From Takakia lepidozioides (lineage: Eukaryota > Streptophyta > Takakiopsida > Takakiales > Takakiaceae), in contig CM060734.1 in the NCBI GenBank assembly GCA_030704615.1, positions 57,800,042-57,864,041 on the forward strand: 64,000 bases of DNA, read 5' to 3'. Positions 50,370 to 61,881 of the stretch are shown piece after piece. Position 1 is the first letter of the stretch. Each line of letters opens with the position of its first letter. The notes below the pieces were generated by a model. The model was given only the letters and a program-made list of their open reading frames with translations, made no database searches and was not told the origin of the DNA. The position numbers and the translations under genes were made by a program.

Positions 50370-50660
50370 TTATGGCGCACGTGCGAGCTGACTGGTGGGC
50401 CCCGCGCACGGACGCCCGGCTCCCCCCACCCGACACAACCCCCCCCCCCCGCGCTGCTACGCGCGGTCGCCCAGCTACTGCCGCAGCCCCAGCAGCCCCG
50501 CCCGCGTTCCGCCGCGCCCCCAGTCTGCCCGTGAGTCCAGTTCCCCGCAGCCTGCCGGCCAGTCCGTTGTGCCAGTCCCCGCAAGTCCACCCAACAGTCC
50601 GATGTGCCCGTCTGCTGCCCCCCAGTCTGTCAGTCCGGGCCGGCCGAAGGATCTGGATCG
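50370..50660. other. GC-rich island
   Basis: Base composition shifts abruptly to very high GC, with a C13-type run near 50439-50452 and many CpG. Open frames exist on both strands (for example minus-strand alanine/glycine/arginine-rich) but are low complexity. It marks the left edge of the repeat-rich region. Confidence 0.6.
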
Positions 50661-51429
50661 TCCATTCTGATAAACCCATCCGCGCCATCCATGTTTAGGG
50701 CATGGAAAATCGCAACATCCTGCCACGAACTCGCCCACTCGTTCTTGTTGTCTCGTTCTTGCGGCTCTTTGTTGTCCCATGTTGCGGAGCCGACTTTGCA
50801 CACATGCGGTTGTTCTTCTTGTTTAGGGCGATTTTAATGACGATGAAGGGTGTGCCTGAACATGAGAGGGCTGGCGGGGCTCTACAGCTACCATCATGCA
50901 TATGCTTCCACTATTTTCGCCTTCGTTTTGTACTGACGTGGTTATTTTTTAGGACGATATGTGGAAAAATTACATGCATTTACGGTTTGTGGTATGTGAC
51001 CGAGTCCGAGCTCCTTCGTATGGAGCAGGAAACCATTGGTAACACGATAGCGGAAATCGCGGAAGCATATGCACGTGGGGGTGTATATACATTGCAGAAT
51101 TTATGCCTACCGATGAGACTGTTCAGGGGAGGACGTCTCTGCCACCACATGTCTGGGAACTGCGGAGAGTGTGAACGGAATAGGATCCAGTCCGAAGGTC
51201 CTCAAACATCCAGATGCACCTCCTGAATCATCATATGTCAACCACTACCGTCTCCTTGAAAATTGGACAATGGGAAAGGAGATGTAGCCTGAGAGATGTG
51301 GATTCACGTTGCTTGTGGATGTTCGAGGTCCTTACGACTGCAAATGCACGTGGATCAACAGGCTCTTCGACTGCGTCTTTCTCAGTATTTTCTCTAAGCA
51401 GTGTGTTGTGCCATGAGTATGGGCATATG
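50661..51429. other. unassigned sequence with a chance-like open frame
   Basis: A 174-codon plus-strand frame runs 50702-51226 from an ATG. Its translation is cysteine- and phenylalanine-rich and resembles no family I know. No gene is called. Confidence 0.3.
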
Positions 51430-52480
51430 TAAGTCTGCTGGACGGATGAAATGCAACCACGGCATGATGACGTCGCCAAGCGTGGTTCTGATGGGATTCT
51501 CGTCTTATCCCCGAAGTCTCTTCTCTCGTCAGTCTGTTGAACCGTCGGTCAACTGGAAGTCCGTTTAACTACTACCTTTTAATTATCTGCATTGCTGTGA
51601 GTCTGCTGAGCCGTCGGACTACTGGTCTGTCCGTCTCTTCTGATATCAGTCAGCTAGACTGTCACGAAGTCGGTCTGCTGTGGCGCAAGTCTGTTTGCGC
51701 TGGGTCTGTTGAGCCGTCATTATGATCACGTGTAAATCTGTTGGACCTATTAATGCAACGACGGCGGGAAAGGGCGCCAGTGATCTCACGCCGCGTCCGA
51801 GCTCAGACATAAAGTGCGGTTTATGGTTCAGCCTCTACTCCCGTATCACCCGGCCGCCTTGTGGATACTTTGTCTTTTGGGATATTAGTCTTTTAGAAAT
51901 CAGTTTGTTGTCACACAAATTACTCTGCGCCAGTATCTTCGTCAGTCTGTTGAACCTTCCGTCTGCTGGACTGTCCGTGCAGTGGCATATGAGTCTGTTG
52001 TTGCACAAGTTTGTTTGCAATGGGTCTGTTCGGCCGTTATGTCATTAGGTGTAAGTCTGTTGGACGCAATAAATGCAGCGACGGCGGTAGGGAGGCCCAG
52101 TCACGTCGCGCCACGTCAGCCGTCTCCGCACTCACCTTAGTCTCTTCGTCAGTCTGCTTTACCTCAGTCATCAGTCTGTCCTTGCGGTGGCATATGAGTC
52201 TGTTGTCGAGGGTACTGGGTCTGCTCGGCTGTCTTTGTCATCAGGAGTAAGTCTGTTAGACTTAATGAATGCGGCGACGGCAGACTGACGATAGTCCCAC
52301 TCATCCCGTCTCTTCTTCATTCTGTTGAACGTTTCGTCTGCTGGACTGTCCGTGCAGTGGCATACGAGTCTGTCCGTGTAATGGCATACCGACAGCACGT
52401 GTGAGGGGTTTGCAACTATTTAATGCGATGGCGGCCAAAAAGGGGCGCCAGTGAAATCTCGCTACGACACTCCGTGGCAT
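51430..52480. repeat. diverged tandem repeat array
   Basis: Units share GTAAGTCTGTTGGAC, an AATGCAGCGACGGCGG block and CAGTCTGTTGAACC/GTCTGCTGGACTGTCCGTGC. They start near 51430, 51730, 52049 and 52247, so spacing varies from about 200 to 320 bp. Units are diverged by substitutions and deletions. Confidence 0.65.
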
Positions 52481-54139
52481 GCGTCGGCATGCAGGGTTAT
52501 ACATGTTCTCCACATACCGCTAGACTTCTTTCGCACTGTTTCGTTTTAGGCCCGTCCACCTCCCATTTGTGCGAGCCCGCTTTCATTTGTGCGTGTTAGC
52601 TTTTTGAGGTGTGGACAGTCGCGTGAGCACCGAATCGTCGCAACAACCGTCGCCTCCGCAACACGCCCGGTGAGCTTTCTTCTTTGTGCTTTGGTTTCTT
52701 TCCATTCTCTTTTTTGGTCTTCTCTGCTTTCTTATTCTTAGTCTATCTGTCGCTCATTGTCGCTGCATCTCTTGTCTGATTCTGCAGCCATAGAGGATGT
52801 TTGTGAAAAGGGTGGAGCGGACTAGTTGCATTTCGTGCACAAGTCCAGGCTAAAGGAGCGAAGGTACTGGTACTCACCTGAGGAGTATGATGCAAAAATA
52901 GTCGAAGCATTCTTAGACCTCTGTGCAATCAAGCCTGCAGACTCCAACTGGTAGAAGGATAAGCTCCACCATCCCTTCTGTAGTGAAATTATCAAGGACA
53001 AAGTGCAGCTAAACTGCCATTGTGTTGACACGGGTTGCAAAAACAAGCGCCACATTCCACCTGGCTTCAAGCCGTGGCCAGTTCAAAGTTCAATGAGGGT
53101 AGTGATTGCGGCCACCGCCAGACTCGTTTAGGCTACAGTGTTGATTCACCGGGTTGGGAGGAGGTTAGGGCATTTCAGTTCATCAGCCTGAAGTGCCCCA
53201 ACAGCCATTCAGCTGGGAATATGGGTTGTACGTCATGTCCTTCATCCAAGGATATTATGAATGGCTACAAACTGGGCATAGTCGAACCTCTTCTAAAAGG
53301 GCAGAGAGAGGAGTACCTTTCACGAAAACTTGGTTTACGTTCAAGTTTGCACTTGGCCAACGGATGCAGTGTCTTAAGTACATCTTGACTGGTTTGGCCA
53401 CTGCTGAGAAAGCAGTATCCTCATAGATATCCGTTTGGGCCCGAGATTAGAGGTGCACCATATGATGCATTTGTCATGTAAGCATGCTTTTGAGCATTTG
53501 CAATGAAATAAAAGATGACTTTGCATACACATCCCATTGGTCGATTATGAGTGCAGTGTGGAGTACTCGCTGTAGACTTGTGACCAATTCACTACATGTT
53601 GTTAAGTGGACTTACCCCTACACAGTGAGAGCACACACAATCATTTTGTTTAACATACCAAGGGAGTCCACTGGTCAGCAAACAACCGAGAGTCAGCCGC
53701 ACTGCCAGAGTACGCGAAGAGGGTATGCCTAGGCTGGTGAGCAGACATTAGGAGAGGGCAATGTTGCCAGACTGACGAGAGTCCGACAAACTGAGGAGTT
53801 GGGACCAGTCCGGCAGGCTGGCAAATGCGATTGGGAACCATGAGTCTGCACTGGTGAGCAGACTGTCAAGAGTCACCAGAGTGGTAGAGTACAGACGGAT
53901 GGCATTGGCCAGTAGTCTGCCAAGTCTGGTCAGCAGAGTAAGTGAGGGTCCACCGTACTCAGAATGACCAGTCTGATGGGCAGACCGCATGAGGCTCACT
54001 GGTCAGCCGGGTGCAGGCACGTTCAGAACCAGGAGACTGGTCTGCTCAGGAGATTGTGTACTCGCACCCTGCATACTTTTGTTTTCCTGGTGATGGATTA
54101 CTTTGAGTATTTACAAGCCTATGACCACAATGGTTCGAA
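52481..54139. other. decayed coding-like debris, unassigned
   Basis: Plus-strand fragments such as LKERRYWYSPEEYDAKIVEA (about 52850-52910) and FALGQRMQCLKYILTGLATA (about 53340-53400) look like remains of transposon open frames, separated by stops. From about 53650, AGACTGG/CAGTCTG motifs become frequent and lead into the 33-bp array. No intact gene. Confidence 0.35.
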
Positions 54140-54335
54140 GGCTGGCACAACAGACTGTTCGAAGACTGAGCAGAAGCCTGGTACAACAGACTGGTTCAAA
54201 CGCCAGAAGACTGGTTGAGCAGACTGGTTCAGACGGTAGAAGACTGGTTGAGCATACTGGTTCAGATGCCAGAAGACTGGTTCATCAGGCTAGTCCAGAC
54301 GCCAGAAGACTGGTTCAATAGACTGGTTGGCAAAC
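54140..54335 (+). repeat. 33-bp tandem repeat (11-residue coding period)
   Basis: The unit contains AGAAGACTGGTTGAGCAGAC then TGGTTCAGACGCC and repeats four to five times. Because 33 is a multiple of three, one frame stays open and reads as RRLVEQTGSDG-type units. There is no sign that it is translated. Confidence 0.7.
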
Positions 54336-54424
54336 ATGCAAGAAGTCTTGTGCACATGCAATCGTACCGCCGAAGTTTTATTTCATCGGAAGAATGATAC
54401 TGTAGCATTTCCTACATTTTTTAC

Positions 54425-54894
54425 TCTACTCTACAACTGGTCTACGGTCTGTAACCCTCTGGATTGTGGAGTATATGTGTGTTGCAGGTGTTGGGGCACC
54501 AACCCTCTTCCCTGTTTTGCGTAAGACTCTGGGTCGCATTTTCCATGCCTCAACGAAATCCCGTTTCCTTTTCAGCGACATATTGTTATTGTCATTTATA
54601 GGATAGACGCTCTTTGCTGCCGCAAGACAACACTTGTTTCTCCAGGTATTTGTCGTCACCAACAATGCGAAGTATGTCTGCAAATTCTTCGTCCATGGAG
54701 GATGATACGAGGACAGGCTCCGCATCATAGGGGAAGTCATATGTCCCAAGGCCCTCTGTTGCATTTCCCAAACCCTCTTCGTCGCCGCCACAGCTTGCAT
54801 GAACCCTAAACACATTATGCAATCCTCCATGAATGGTTCCCAGCGTCGTGTCACAAGCGCGCACTATGAGTCCATCCTGCAATGTAACCCTCAC
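54425..54894 (-). pseudogene. MULE transposase C-terminal fragment (second copy, inverted)
   Basis: On the minus strand the fragment reads LGTIHGGLHNVF and, after a frame change, NDNNNMSLKRKRDFVEAWK. These match the plus-strand MULE at 59026-59410 (LGTIHGGLDMLM and DDGNNMSLARKMDFVDRF). The match starts right after a splice-acceptor-like TTGCAG at the edge of the GTAACCC array, so the array may occupy an intron. The SWIM and catalytic parts are absent. Confidence 0.65.
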
Positions 54895-55560
54895 TCCATG
54901 TAACCCTCTGTGACCCTATGTAACCCATGTAACCCTCTGCAAACCTCTGTAACCCATGTAACCCTTTGTGACCCTCTGTAACCCTCACCACCATGTAACC
55001 CTCTGTAGCACCGCAAAGTATCACCATCACCCCTATGTAACCCTCACTCCATGTAACACTCTGTGACCCTCTTTAACCCATGTAACCCTCTGTAACACCG
55101 CAGAGTGTCACCCTCACCCCTATGTAACCCTCACTCTATGTAACCCTCTGTGACCCTCTGTAACCCATGTAACCCTCTGTAACCCTTCTACAGGTGTAAC
55201 CCTCACCACCATGTAACCCTCTGTAACATTACAGAGTGTCACCCCCACCCCTATGTAACCCTCGCTCCGTGTAACCCTCTGTGACCCTCTGTAACACCGC
55301 AAAGTGTCACCCTCACCCCTATGTAACCCTCACTCCATGTAACCCTCTATGACCCTCTGTAACCCTCACCACGTAACCCCCCTACTCCATGTAACCCTCA
55401 TCCCATGTACCCCTCTCCATATAACTCCAGTTCATTGTGTAACCCTATCATCCCTATAACCCTCTGCACGTCAGCCCTTATAACTCCGCCTCGTGTAACC
55501 CTCATTGTGTAACTCTCATTGTAACCCCACCATGTAACCCCCGATCATGTCACTCCTAGC
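54890..55560. repeat. GTAACCC minisatellite block 1
   Basis: Dozens of TGTAACCCTC, GTGACCCTCTG and CATGTAACCC variants in no strict register. Longer higher-order units (containing CCGCAAAGTGTCACCCTCAC then CCCTATGTAACC) recur about every 100 bp. Confidence 0.8.
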
Positions 55561-55833
55561 TTGTGTCACCCCGGATCCTTTATCCCATCGCATGTCACCC
55601 CTGTTCGTGTAGCCCCTTGGTGCCCGGCAAAAATTGGCGGGCTCCGAGAGGTGTCAGATATTTTGAATTCAAACCTAGGTTACACAATTTGGTGACATCA
55701 AAACCCACGTATAACTCCATCATCGCGCGTCATTTTCACCAGGTGCACAGACGTCGTGCGGTCCCGAGGGCTCCGCTGCGTTGCCCGTGTGTGTTCTGCA
55801 ATTTGTACTGTACTGGTGGTACTGTTGCCGCTA

Positions 55834-58800
55834 ATGGCGTGTGCTACCGCGAAGGTGCTGGACGAGGAACGCAAAGCAGCATTGGAATCAAATGGTTTGA
55901 AAGACGAGGCGGGAGAACTGTCATTTGTAGCATTTGGTATGTCATTTGAAATGCATCCTACAGCTGCCCATAAACGGGCTTTTCAATCACACAAACCTCC
56001 ATTGGATACGCCAGGTTTCCCAAGGAAAAGGGAAATAGATATCCATCGAAGTAGTTGTCGTTCCATGGTCTCGCATTCCTGATTTTCTGGAGGGAGAAAG
56101 GAGTAGAGTGGATGGGAAGACCCAATTTTATGTTCAAGATCAAAGGTACCGTGAGTTGCCAAATCTGACGACACCGCGTGCAAATAGTTATCGTCAGTAG
56201 CATAAGTAAGTCACTTACGAGGGTTGTATAACATTCCCAGTCCCACTTCCTTCTGCTGGCCTAGCAAAGTCGTATATGGCGATAACCCTCCTCGCTTTGT
56301 ATGATTTCTTTGCAGGTACCACTGCTGCTACGGCCCGGTAGATAGGCGCACGGACCCGCCAAATGTGAAGAAGAAAGAAAAACCGATAGCAGCCTCCGAT
56401 AATCAAAAACCAGTCAAGCGAATCAGACCTAAGGCAGCGGATTTCGGAGAGTCATACAAACGTGGGTGTACGTGTAGCTTCAAAGTTGGCCAGTGTTTTC
56501 TAGATCCAGAGTTGACAATCATCACATACTTCCAGAAACAGCATGTGGATGCAAAAGGGAAGCCATGTCATGGTTCAGCTGACCCCTCTTCCCATTTCAT
56601 GCGATTCGTGCATGCCCCTCGTCTCAACCAAGATATGAAACAGTGGATCGTCGATAGTCTTCGCAATGGCCTATCTCCAGCTATGATTATGACACAACAC
56701 ACTCAACAACTCCAGGAAGCTTGTGCGTCTCAGCCAGGCATGGAGTGGAGTCGCGATTGTTTCTTCTTCGAGTACGACGTGAGAAACATTGCCGACAAGC
56801 TTGCGATTGAGAGTTATAAAAAACATCTAGATGATGCACAAAATGTACGTATGTGGGTCGATAGCAATCCTGAAAGCGTCTTCTTCTACCATGAAGAGAC
56901 AGCGCCAGTGGCGGGTGATTTGAAGTTCGTGATTGGAATACAAACGGAGTGGCAAAAACAGAAAATGATCGACCTGGGACACAACCGTGTGGTATCCTGC
57001 GATGCAACATTTGGGACCAATGGAAAATAAGGTATTCGTGTCACGCTTTACCTTTCATTGCATTCTGAAATGTGAGTGTCATGCAACTGTTGCCAATATT
57101 ACAACACTCACCTTATTCATTTTTGTACCATTGTGACATTGAAATTCCCAATGTATACCATGATGGTGTTCGACGAATGGCTCAACGGCATACCTGTTGC
57201 TTATATTATATCAACGAGAAACAAAACGACTGACCTGAGCCCCTGGATGAAACGTCTTTGCGACCGACTTCCTCAGAGCAAACCAGATTGGATGCCAAAT
57301 GCTTTTGTTGTCGACGATGCAGACGCATAAATCAATGCTATCAGGTACACGGCTAGAAGTTACAATGTTCTGAGTCAGACAGTAATTTAAGAAACCCCTC
57401 ATGCATGCACTTTACACTACAAGTTGCATGCATGAGGGGTTTCATGGATCGGGCTACACTGCTGCTAGTTACACTGAGAATCACAGTAAGAGTTACACTG
57501 CCAGTTACACGAGGGGTGCATTGCTGCTTGTAATACTTGGAGTTACACTATCAGTTACTCGAGGGGTTACATGGATTGGGTTGCAGTGCTGTCTGTTACA
57601 CTGAGGGTTACACTATCAGTTAGACAGATGCTTACACTGCCTTGAGTTGGACGGAGGGTTACACTGCTGTGAGTTAGACCGAGGGTTACACTACCATGAG
57701 GTAGACATAGGGTTACACTGCGAGTTACACTGCGTGTCATGTGCAGTCTTGCATGGATTAGGTTACATTGCTATAGCCTGTGAGTTACACTGGGAGCATT
57801 GCAGAGGGTTATATGGGTTGGGTTGCTCTCAGAGTTACACGGTGTAACATGGATTGCGTTACAGCGCTGCGAGGGGTTATATGCATTGGGTTACACTGCT
57901 GTGAGTTTCACTGATAGTTACATGGCCAGATGCACGAGGGGTTACATGAGTCACACTACTAAGAGTGACACTGCGAAGAGTTACACTGCTAAGAGTTCAT
58001 CTGATAAGAGTTACATTGCCAAGAGTTACACTGCGAGGAGTAACACTTCGAAGAGTTACACAGCGAAGAGTTACACTGATAAGAGTTACACTGATGGATT
58101 GGGTGGCATTTGATGTGTGTGCATGCAGGGAATCGTTTGGGGACGTAACGATATTTCTATGACTTTGGCATGTTCGCCGCGCTTGTCTGAAACATTCGTG
58201 GCGTAAGATGCCCGATCCATACACTCACAATGATGTTTTGAAATAGCTCGGCGACGTAATGTATGGCATTAACGCCTGTGTGGGAGTCACCCCAGAAGAG
58301 TGGGCGTTGGAGCGACTGGAAGATTTGCATTATTCCTATCCGCTTGCGCGTGACTTCCTACATTACATCAGAATGGAATGGGTCCCAAAACTGAGCATGT
58401 GGATCACGGGGGCTCGTAATATTCCCCATGCAAGGATGAGTTTAGGAGGAAACATGCTTACACCATTATCAATGTCTCTCTTCTGGAGGGCTTCTGGACA
58501 TTACATCTCATATCTCAAAGACCCTAAGGAAGTCTAGGATGCCTTGGCCAAGATGTATGATGACAGATCTTCTGCTATGAAGATTTTATAATGCCGCAAT
58601 TGAATCTTGGCACGAAAATTTGAAGGCTCGTTTACACTCGGAAAATCAAAGGCTTGATGGCAGGAGAATTGATTGGTTGATCATTGAACTCATGGGTCCT
58701 ATTCTAACCCACTATTGGTATAGAGATAACTTGAAATTGAAAGGCTTCAAAAGGAATGTACGACAGGAGGAATTTATCAGCAATGTTGTTTGGACTGCGA

Positions 58801-59426
58801 GGGAGATCCCTGACATCAATGTTCATTTGCCCACTGTTCCTGGTCATCCGGCGATTGTGGATAGTGTTCAAACGACCGGTCGAAGCTACACAATCTATGC
58901 GCTTGCAACCACCTGGGCTTGTTGCGATTGTCCATGGGCTTTGAAGGGTAACTTGTGCAAACATCAAATCCGCGTTCTTCAATTGATGAAGCCAAATCTG
59001 AAGGAAGGGCTTATTATGAAGCTTTGTGGCACAAAGCTCGGGACCATTCATGGAGGTCTTGACATGTTGATGAAATCAGAACTTCCAGATATTGATGCAG
59101 AGGAGGAAGTTGTGAATCTAGCAGAGCCTGCGGAGTGCTCAACATCATCCCAGTGTGGTCGGCAGGAGCCGTCGGATGTTTCATCAATTGAATCTGAGAT
59201 GAAGTCCCTGTCGCTTCTTGGCAATGATAGTGAAACAATGCGCAAACATCTGCTTGCCGAGCTTCGTTGTGTTCGTGGGAGGCTATCCACTTTACAAGTC
59301 AGAATTGACAAAGGTCTGTTGCACCCTCTTCAGGCAGTTCCATTCATAAAAAATGATGATGGAAACAACATGTCCCTTGCCAGGAAAATGGATTTTGTAG
59401 ACCGGTTCCAAGTAAGTGACCATTGA
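55834..59426 (+). pseudogene. Mutator-like (MULE) transposase, mudrA type, decayed
   Basis: The protein starts near 55834 (MACATAKVLDEERKAALE). Then follow a basic region with cysteine/histidine motifs (CTCSFKVGQC, 56470-56500), first catalytic region SCDATFGTN (about 56996-57022), YTMMVFDEW (about 57151-57180), second catalytic region FVVDDADA (about 57304-57327), LWHVRRA (about 58161-58181) and a SWIM zinc finger CCDCPWALKGNLCKH (58921-58965). An intron at 57345-58128 has usable AG|GTACAC and CATGCAG|G sites. In-frame stops occur at about 57327, 58158, 58246 and 58536, with a frameshift near 56040. The enzyme would have moved the element; this copy cannot. Confidence 0.8.
57460..58110 (+). 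repeat. GTTACAC minisatellite block 2, inside the MULE intron
   Basis: GAGTTACACTG, GGGTTACACTG and AAGAGTTACACTGC variants fill nearly the whole intron. The last 150 bp form a tight 15-bp array (AAGAGTTACACTGCT-like). Confidence 0.8.
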
Positions 59427-59519
59427 GTCCATTGGCAATGACACTTATTTTGTGATCACCAGGTTTAATATGAAGTACATGTCTGTTCATGGGTTGTTAT
59501 TCACTTTGCCATTCCATCC

Positions 59520-60370
59520 ACATTCAACCTATGTAACCCACTCAATGGGACACCCATGGGCCGGGATGACACAACGCAGGGTTACACCGTCTGGGGTTTC
59601 ATAACGTAACATAGCTCTACTTAGTGTAACTCGCATCTGTGGTACTCCACACAGTGTAACACAGACGAGTGTAACCCTCTGCAGTGTAACTCATTGTGGT
59701 GTAACACTAAGTGTAACCGCAATATAACTATGAACAGTGTAACCCAAGTATGTAACCCCATAGAATATTGTTGTTAGCACTTGGTGTAACTCTAAGAATT
59801 AGTCGATGATTACAATGTGACTACAGGGTCTGGGTTAGTCTGTCGGGGTTACATGACCCTTCAATACAGAGTGGGAAGACGCTGAAGTCGAGCACCTTTA
59901 GTCGCCAATACCAACCCCTGTATGTGTAACCCCTCTATGTGCAACCCCTCTATGTGTAACCCACCCTGCATATGTAACCCATATATGTGTAACCCCTCTA
60001 TGAAACTTCAGTGCGAAAAAAAAAAAAAAAAAAAAAAAAAAACAAGTGGTGCTCTGAAGTGGCTGAAGTGTGCATAGGGTGACTCGAGGTGGGGTGACAT
60101 GCCACGAAACTATATTGTTTCAGCTACATGACCCTGATATAGCCAGGAAGGCCCAACCATGTAACCCTGAGAGGCCCATTGCATGTAATCCATAAGTGTA
60201 ACCCCACGTTGTGAGACCCGGCACGGTGTAACCCATCACTTACGTGTGAACCCACAGAGTGTAAGCCCATTGCCCCAGGGCCCCAAGGTGTACCCAAGTA
60301 CTTATCTATGACTCCACTTCATGTAACCCAATAAGGTGTAACCCCATGTAAGCCCATTGCATGAAACCCA
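59520..60370. repeat. GTGTAACCC minisatellite block 3
   Basis: Irregular GTGTAACCC, GTGTAACTC and ATGTAACCC motifs between the convergent MULE and ULP1-like genes. On the minus strand, the sense strand of the ULP1-like gene, the motif reads GTTACAC. Confidence 0.75.
60010..60043 (+). repeat. poly-A tract
   Basis: An uninterrupted run of about 32 A residues inside block 3. It may be a retroposon tail or simple slippage; no element is recognisable on its left side. Confidence 0.7.
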
Positions 60371-60429
60371 AACTGTGAAGTGTTACGAACAAACCACATA
60401 GAAGCAAAAAATGCATGAAGAGACGCTAT

Positions 60430-61352
60430 TTATTTCTTTGGCCATTTGACCAAGTCTTTGTCCATCTCGTCACACAGCCAACTAATCATATGAGTACGGG
60501 AAGCTATCATGGTTGATTCGTCGAACCAACTTGCAGTAAACGCCCGCCTATGACGGGTTCGATCTTCTGTGGTTTTCACATTGAACTTCCACTCCAAGTA
60601 AAATTGCACAAAACAAAGTGCATAATAGCCGCACTCCCAACAGCTCCGTTGCTGGGGAACACTGGCCTCAAACCATCATCCTCTCCATGACGTAACTGAA
60701 GTCATTAGATCCAGGCATGCAATCAAAGAACGCTATGGCAAAATTTCGCAAAATTCCTTCAATGAGTTTGGGTCGGGCAATGGTTTTATGGGAGTCCAAA
60801 TGTACTATCTGACCTCGGCGCTCTAAAACAGCAACACTCCAGTGATCACTGCAACACAAACAAAGCCGTAACGTCATAATAGAAAAAAAAAACTCTCCAA
60901 TGAAACCCTCAGTGGTGTAACCCGGCTGTGGTATAACCCAGTAGTGTAACCGTTTGTACTATAACTCTAAACGGTGTAACTCAGCAGTGCAACTCCAAAC
61001 TAGTGCAACTCAGAACAGAGGAGTGTAACCCAACATGATCAGTCAACACTCAAATTACTTACTCGAAGACAATAGGGATGACAACCACGTCCACAAGATC
61101 TCTATTCTTTGTGAGCACCATCCCTCGGGCATCCTGAGTGTACCATTCTTGCACCAACCCGAATAGCGTCTGCATATCGTTACCATTGGTACACATGACA
61201 TGCCACTGGAAAGGAGCACAAATGACAAACTCAGGTGCGATAGCCTTAAACAATTTGGCCTCCAGAAGTTTGTTGTAACCCGAGAGCAATGCATCTGTGA
61301 CAGTTGCTCTTATTTTATACATCGGCTCAAAATCTGTCTCTTCCAAGTAAAA
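60430..61352 (-). pseudogene. ULP1-like cysteine protease (C48) of the MULE, catalytic region
   Basis: Two minus-strand exons join cleanly: 61352-61063 ends in FD, donor GA|GTAAGT, and 60848 begins with the rest of the aspartate after acceptor TTGCAG. Catalytic landmarks of SUMO proteases appear in order: histidine in DHWSVAVLE (about 60840), aspartate in HLDSHK (about 60805), then PQQRSCWECGYYALCF with the glutamine and the nucleophile cysteine (about 60625). The first exon holds NGNDMQTLFGLVQEWYTQDA. A one-base frameshift near 60665 lies between the aspartate and the cysteine, so this copy is probably dead. MULEs carrying ULP1-like genes are known in plants (Kaonashi-type); the gene is convergent to the mudrA gene here. 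Confidence 0.72.
60885..61030. repeat. GTGTAACCC minisatellite block 4, inside the ULP1 intron
   Basis: GTGTAACCC, GTGCAACTC and TATAACCC motifs lie within the 214-bp intron 60849-61062 of the ULP1-like gene. Confidence 0.7.
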
Positions 61353-61881
61353 CTATAACAGGGTAGAAGCCAAGAAGGCACCGCCATAATAAAACTTCAC
61401 TTCGGGCTCCCCAGGAGGGTCCGACACCATTCTGAACTTTGTCAAGTACCGTTGTTTTAGTTTGCACAACAAACCGCACATTACGAACATTACGATGCAT
61501 CATACAAGAGTTATGATCAATATTTGCAATCAGAGAGGATTAAAGTACAATGAGGTACCTCGAACGCTCCCGCAAGTGCTTGGCAAGGACCTCTTGCTGC
61601 TGGACAACGTCAACCTCGGAGACCCCTGCACTTTTGCCTTTCGATTTGGTTCGTTGTTTTTTGGGTGCGACAAGAACATGTACTTCTTTGTCAGCGCTAG
61701 GGGGTTCAGCCAACCGCTTTCTTTGAGCAGGCGGCTGTTTTGACCTCCTGGGATTCTCTGCAACCCCAGGGTTGACAATGCCGCCGGTAGGGCAAATTTC
61801 TGGGCCAGAGGTGCCTTATTTTGAGTCTACTGCAAGTGCTGAAAACTGCACTCCCTCGTCTAAGACGTGCTGGGGAGGTGA
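61353..61881 (-). other. middle part of the ULP1-like gene, exons unresolved
   Basis: A minus-strand frame near 61540-61780 reads as basic and proline-rich (PRRSKQPPAQRKRLAE, VAPKKQRTKSKGK), suggesting a nuclear localisation signal between the repeat domain and the protease domain. I could not fix the splice sites. Confidence 0.4.

Noticed and set aside
50702-51226. 174-codon plus-strand frame
   Set aside because: No family resemblance, no exon partners, and it lies in repeat-border sequence.
54430-54500. PLDCGVYVCC on the plus strand, resembling a ULP1 cysteine motif
   Set aside because: It overlaps the minus-strand MULE fragment and no histidine/aspartate part in frame is convincing; a second ULP1 relic is possible but not supported.
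54890-55560. TAACCC motifs resembling telomere repeats
   Set aside because: Plant telomeres are CCCTAAA, and here TAACCC is separated by variable spacers with GTG/CTCTG; it is a minisatellite.
57460-58110. Regular short repeats that could suggest a CRISPR array
   Set aside because: Units of 15-40 bp with no conserved long repeat or unique spacers, no cas genes, eukaryotic context.
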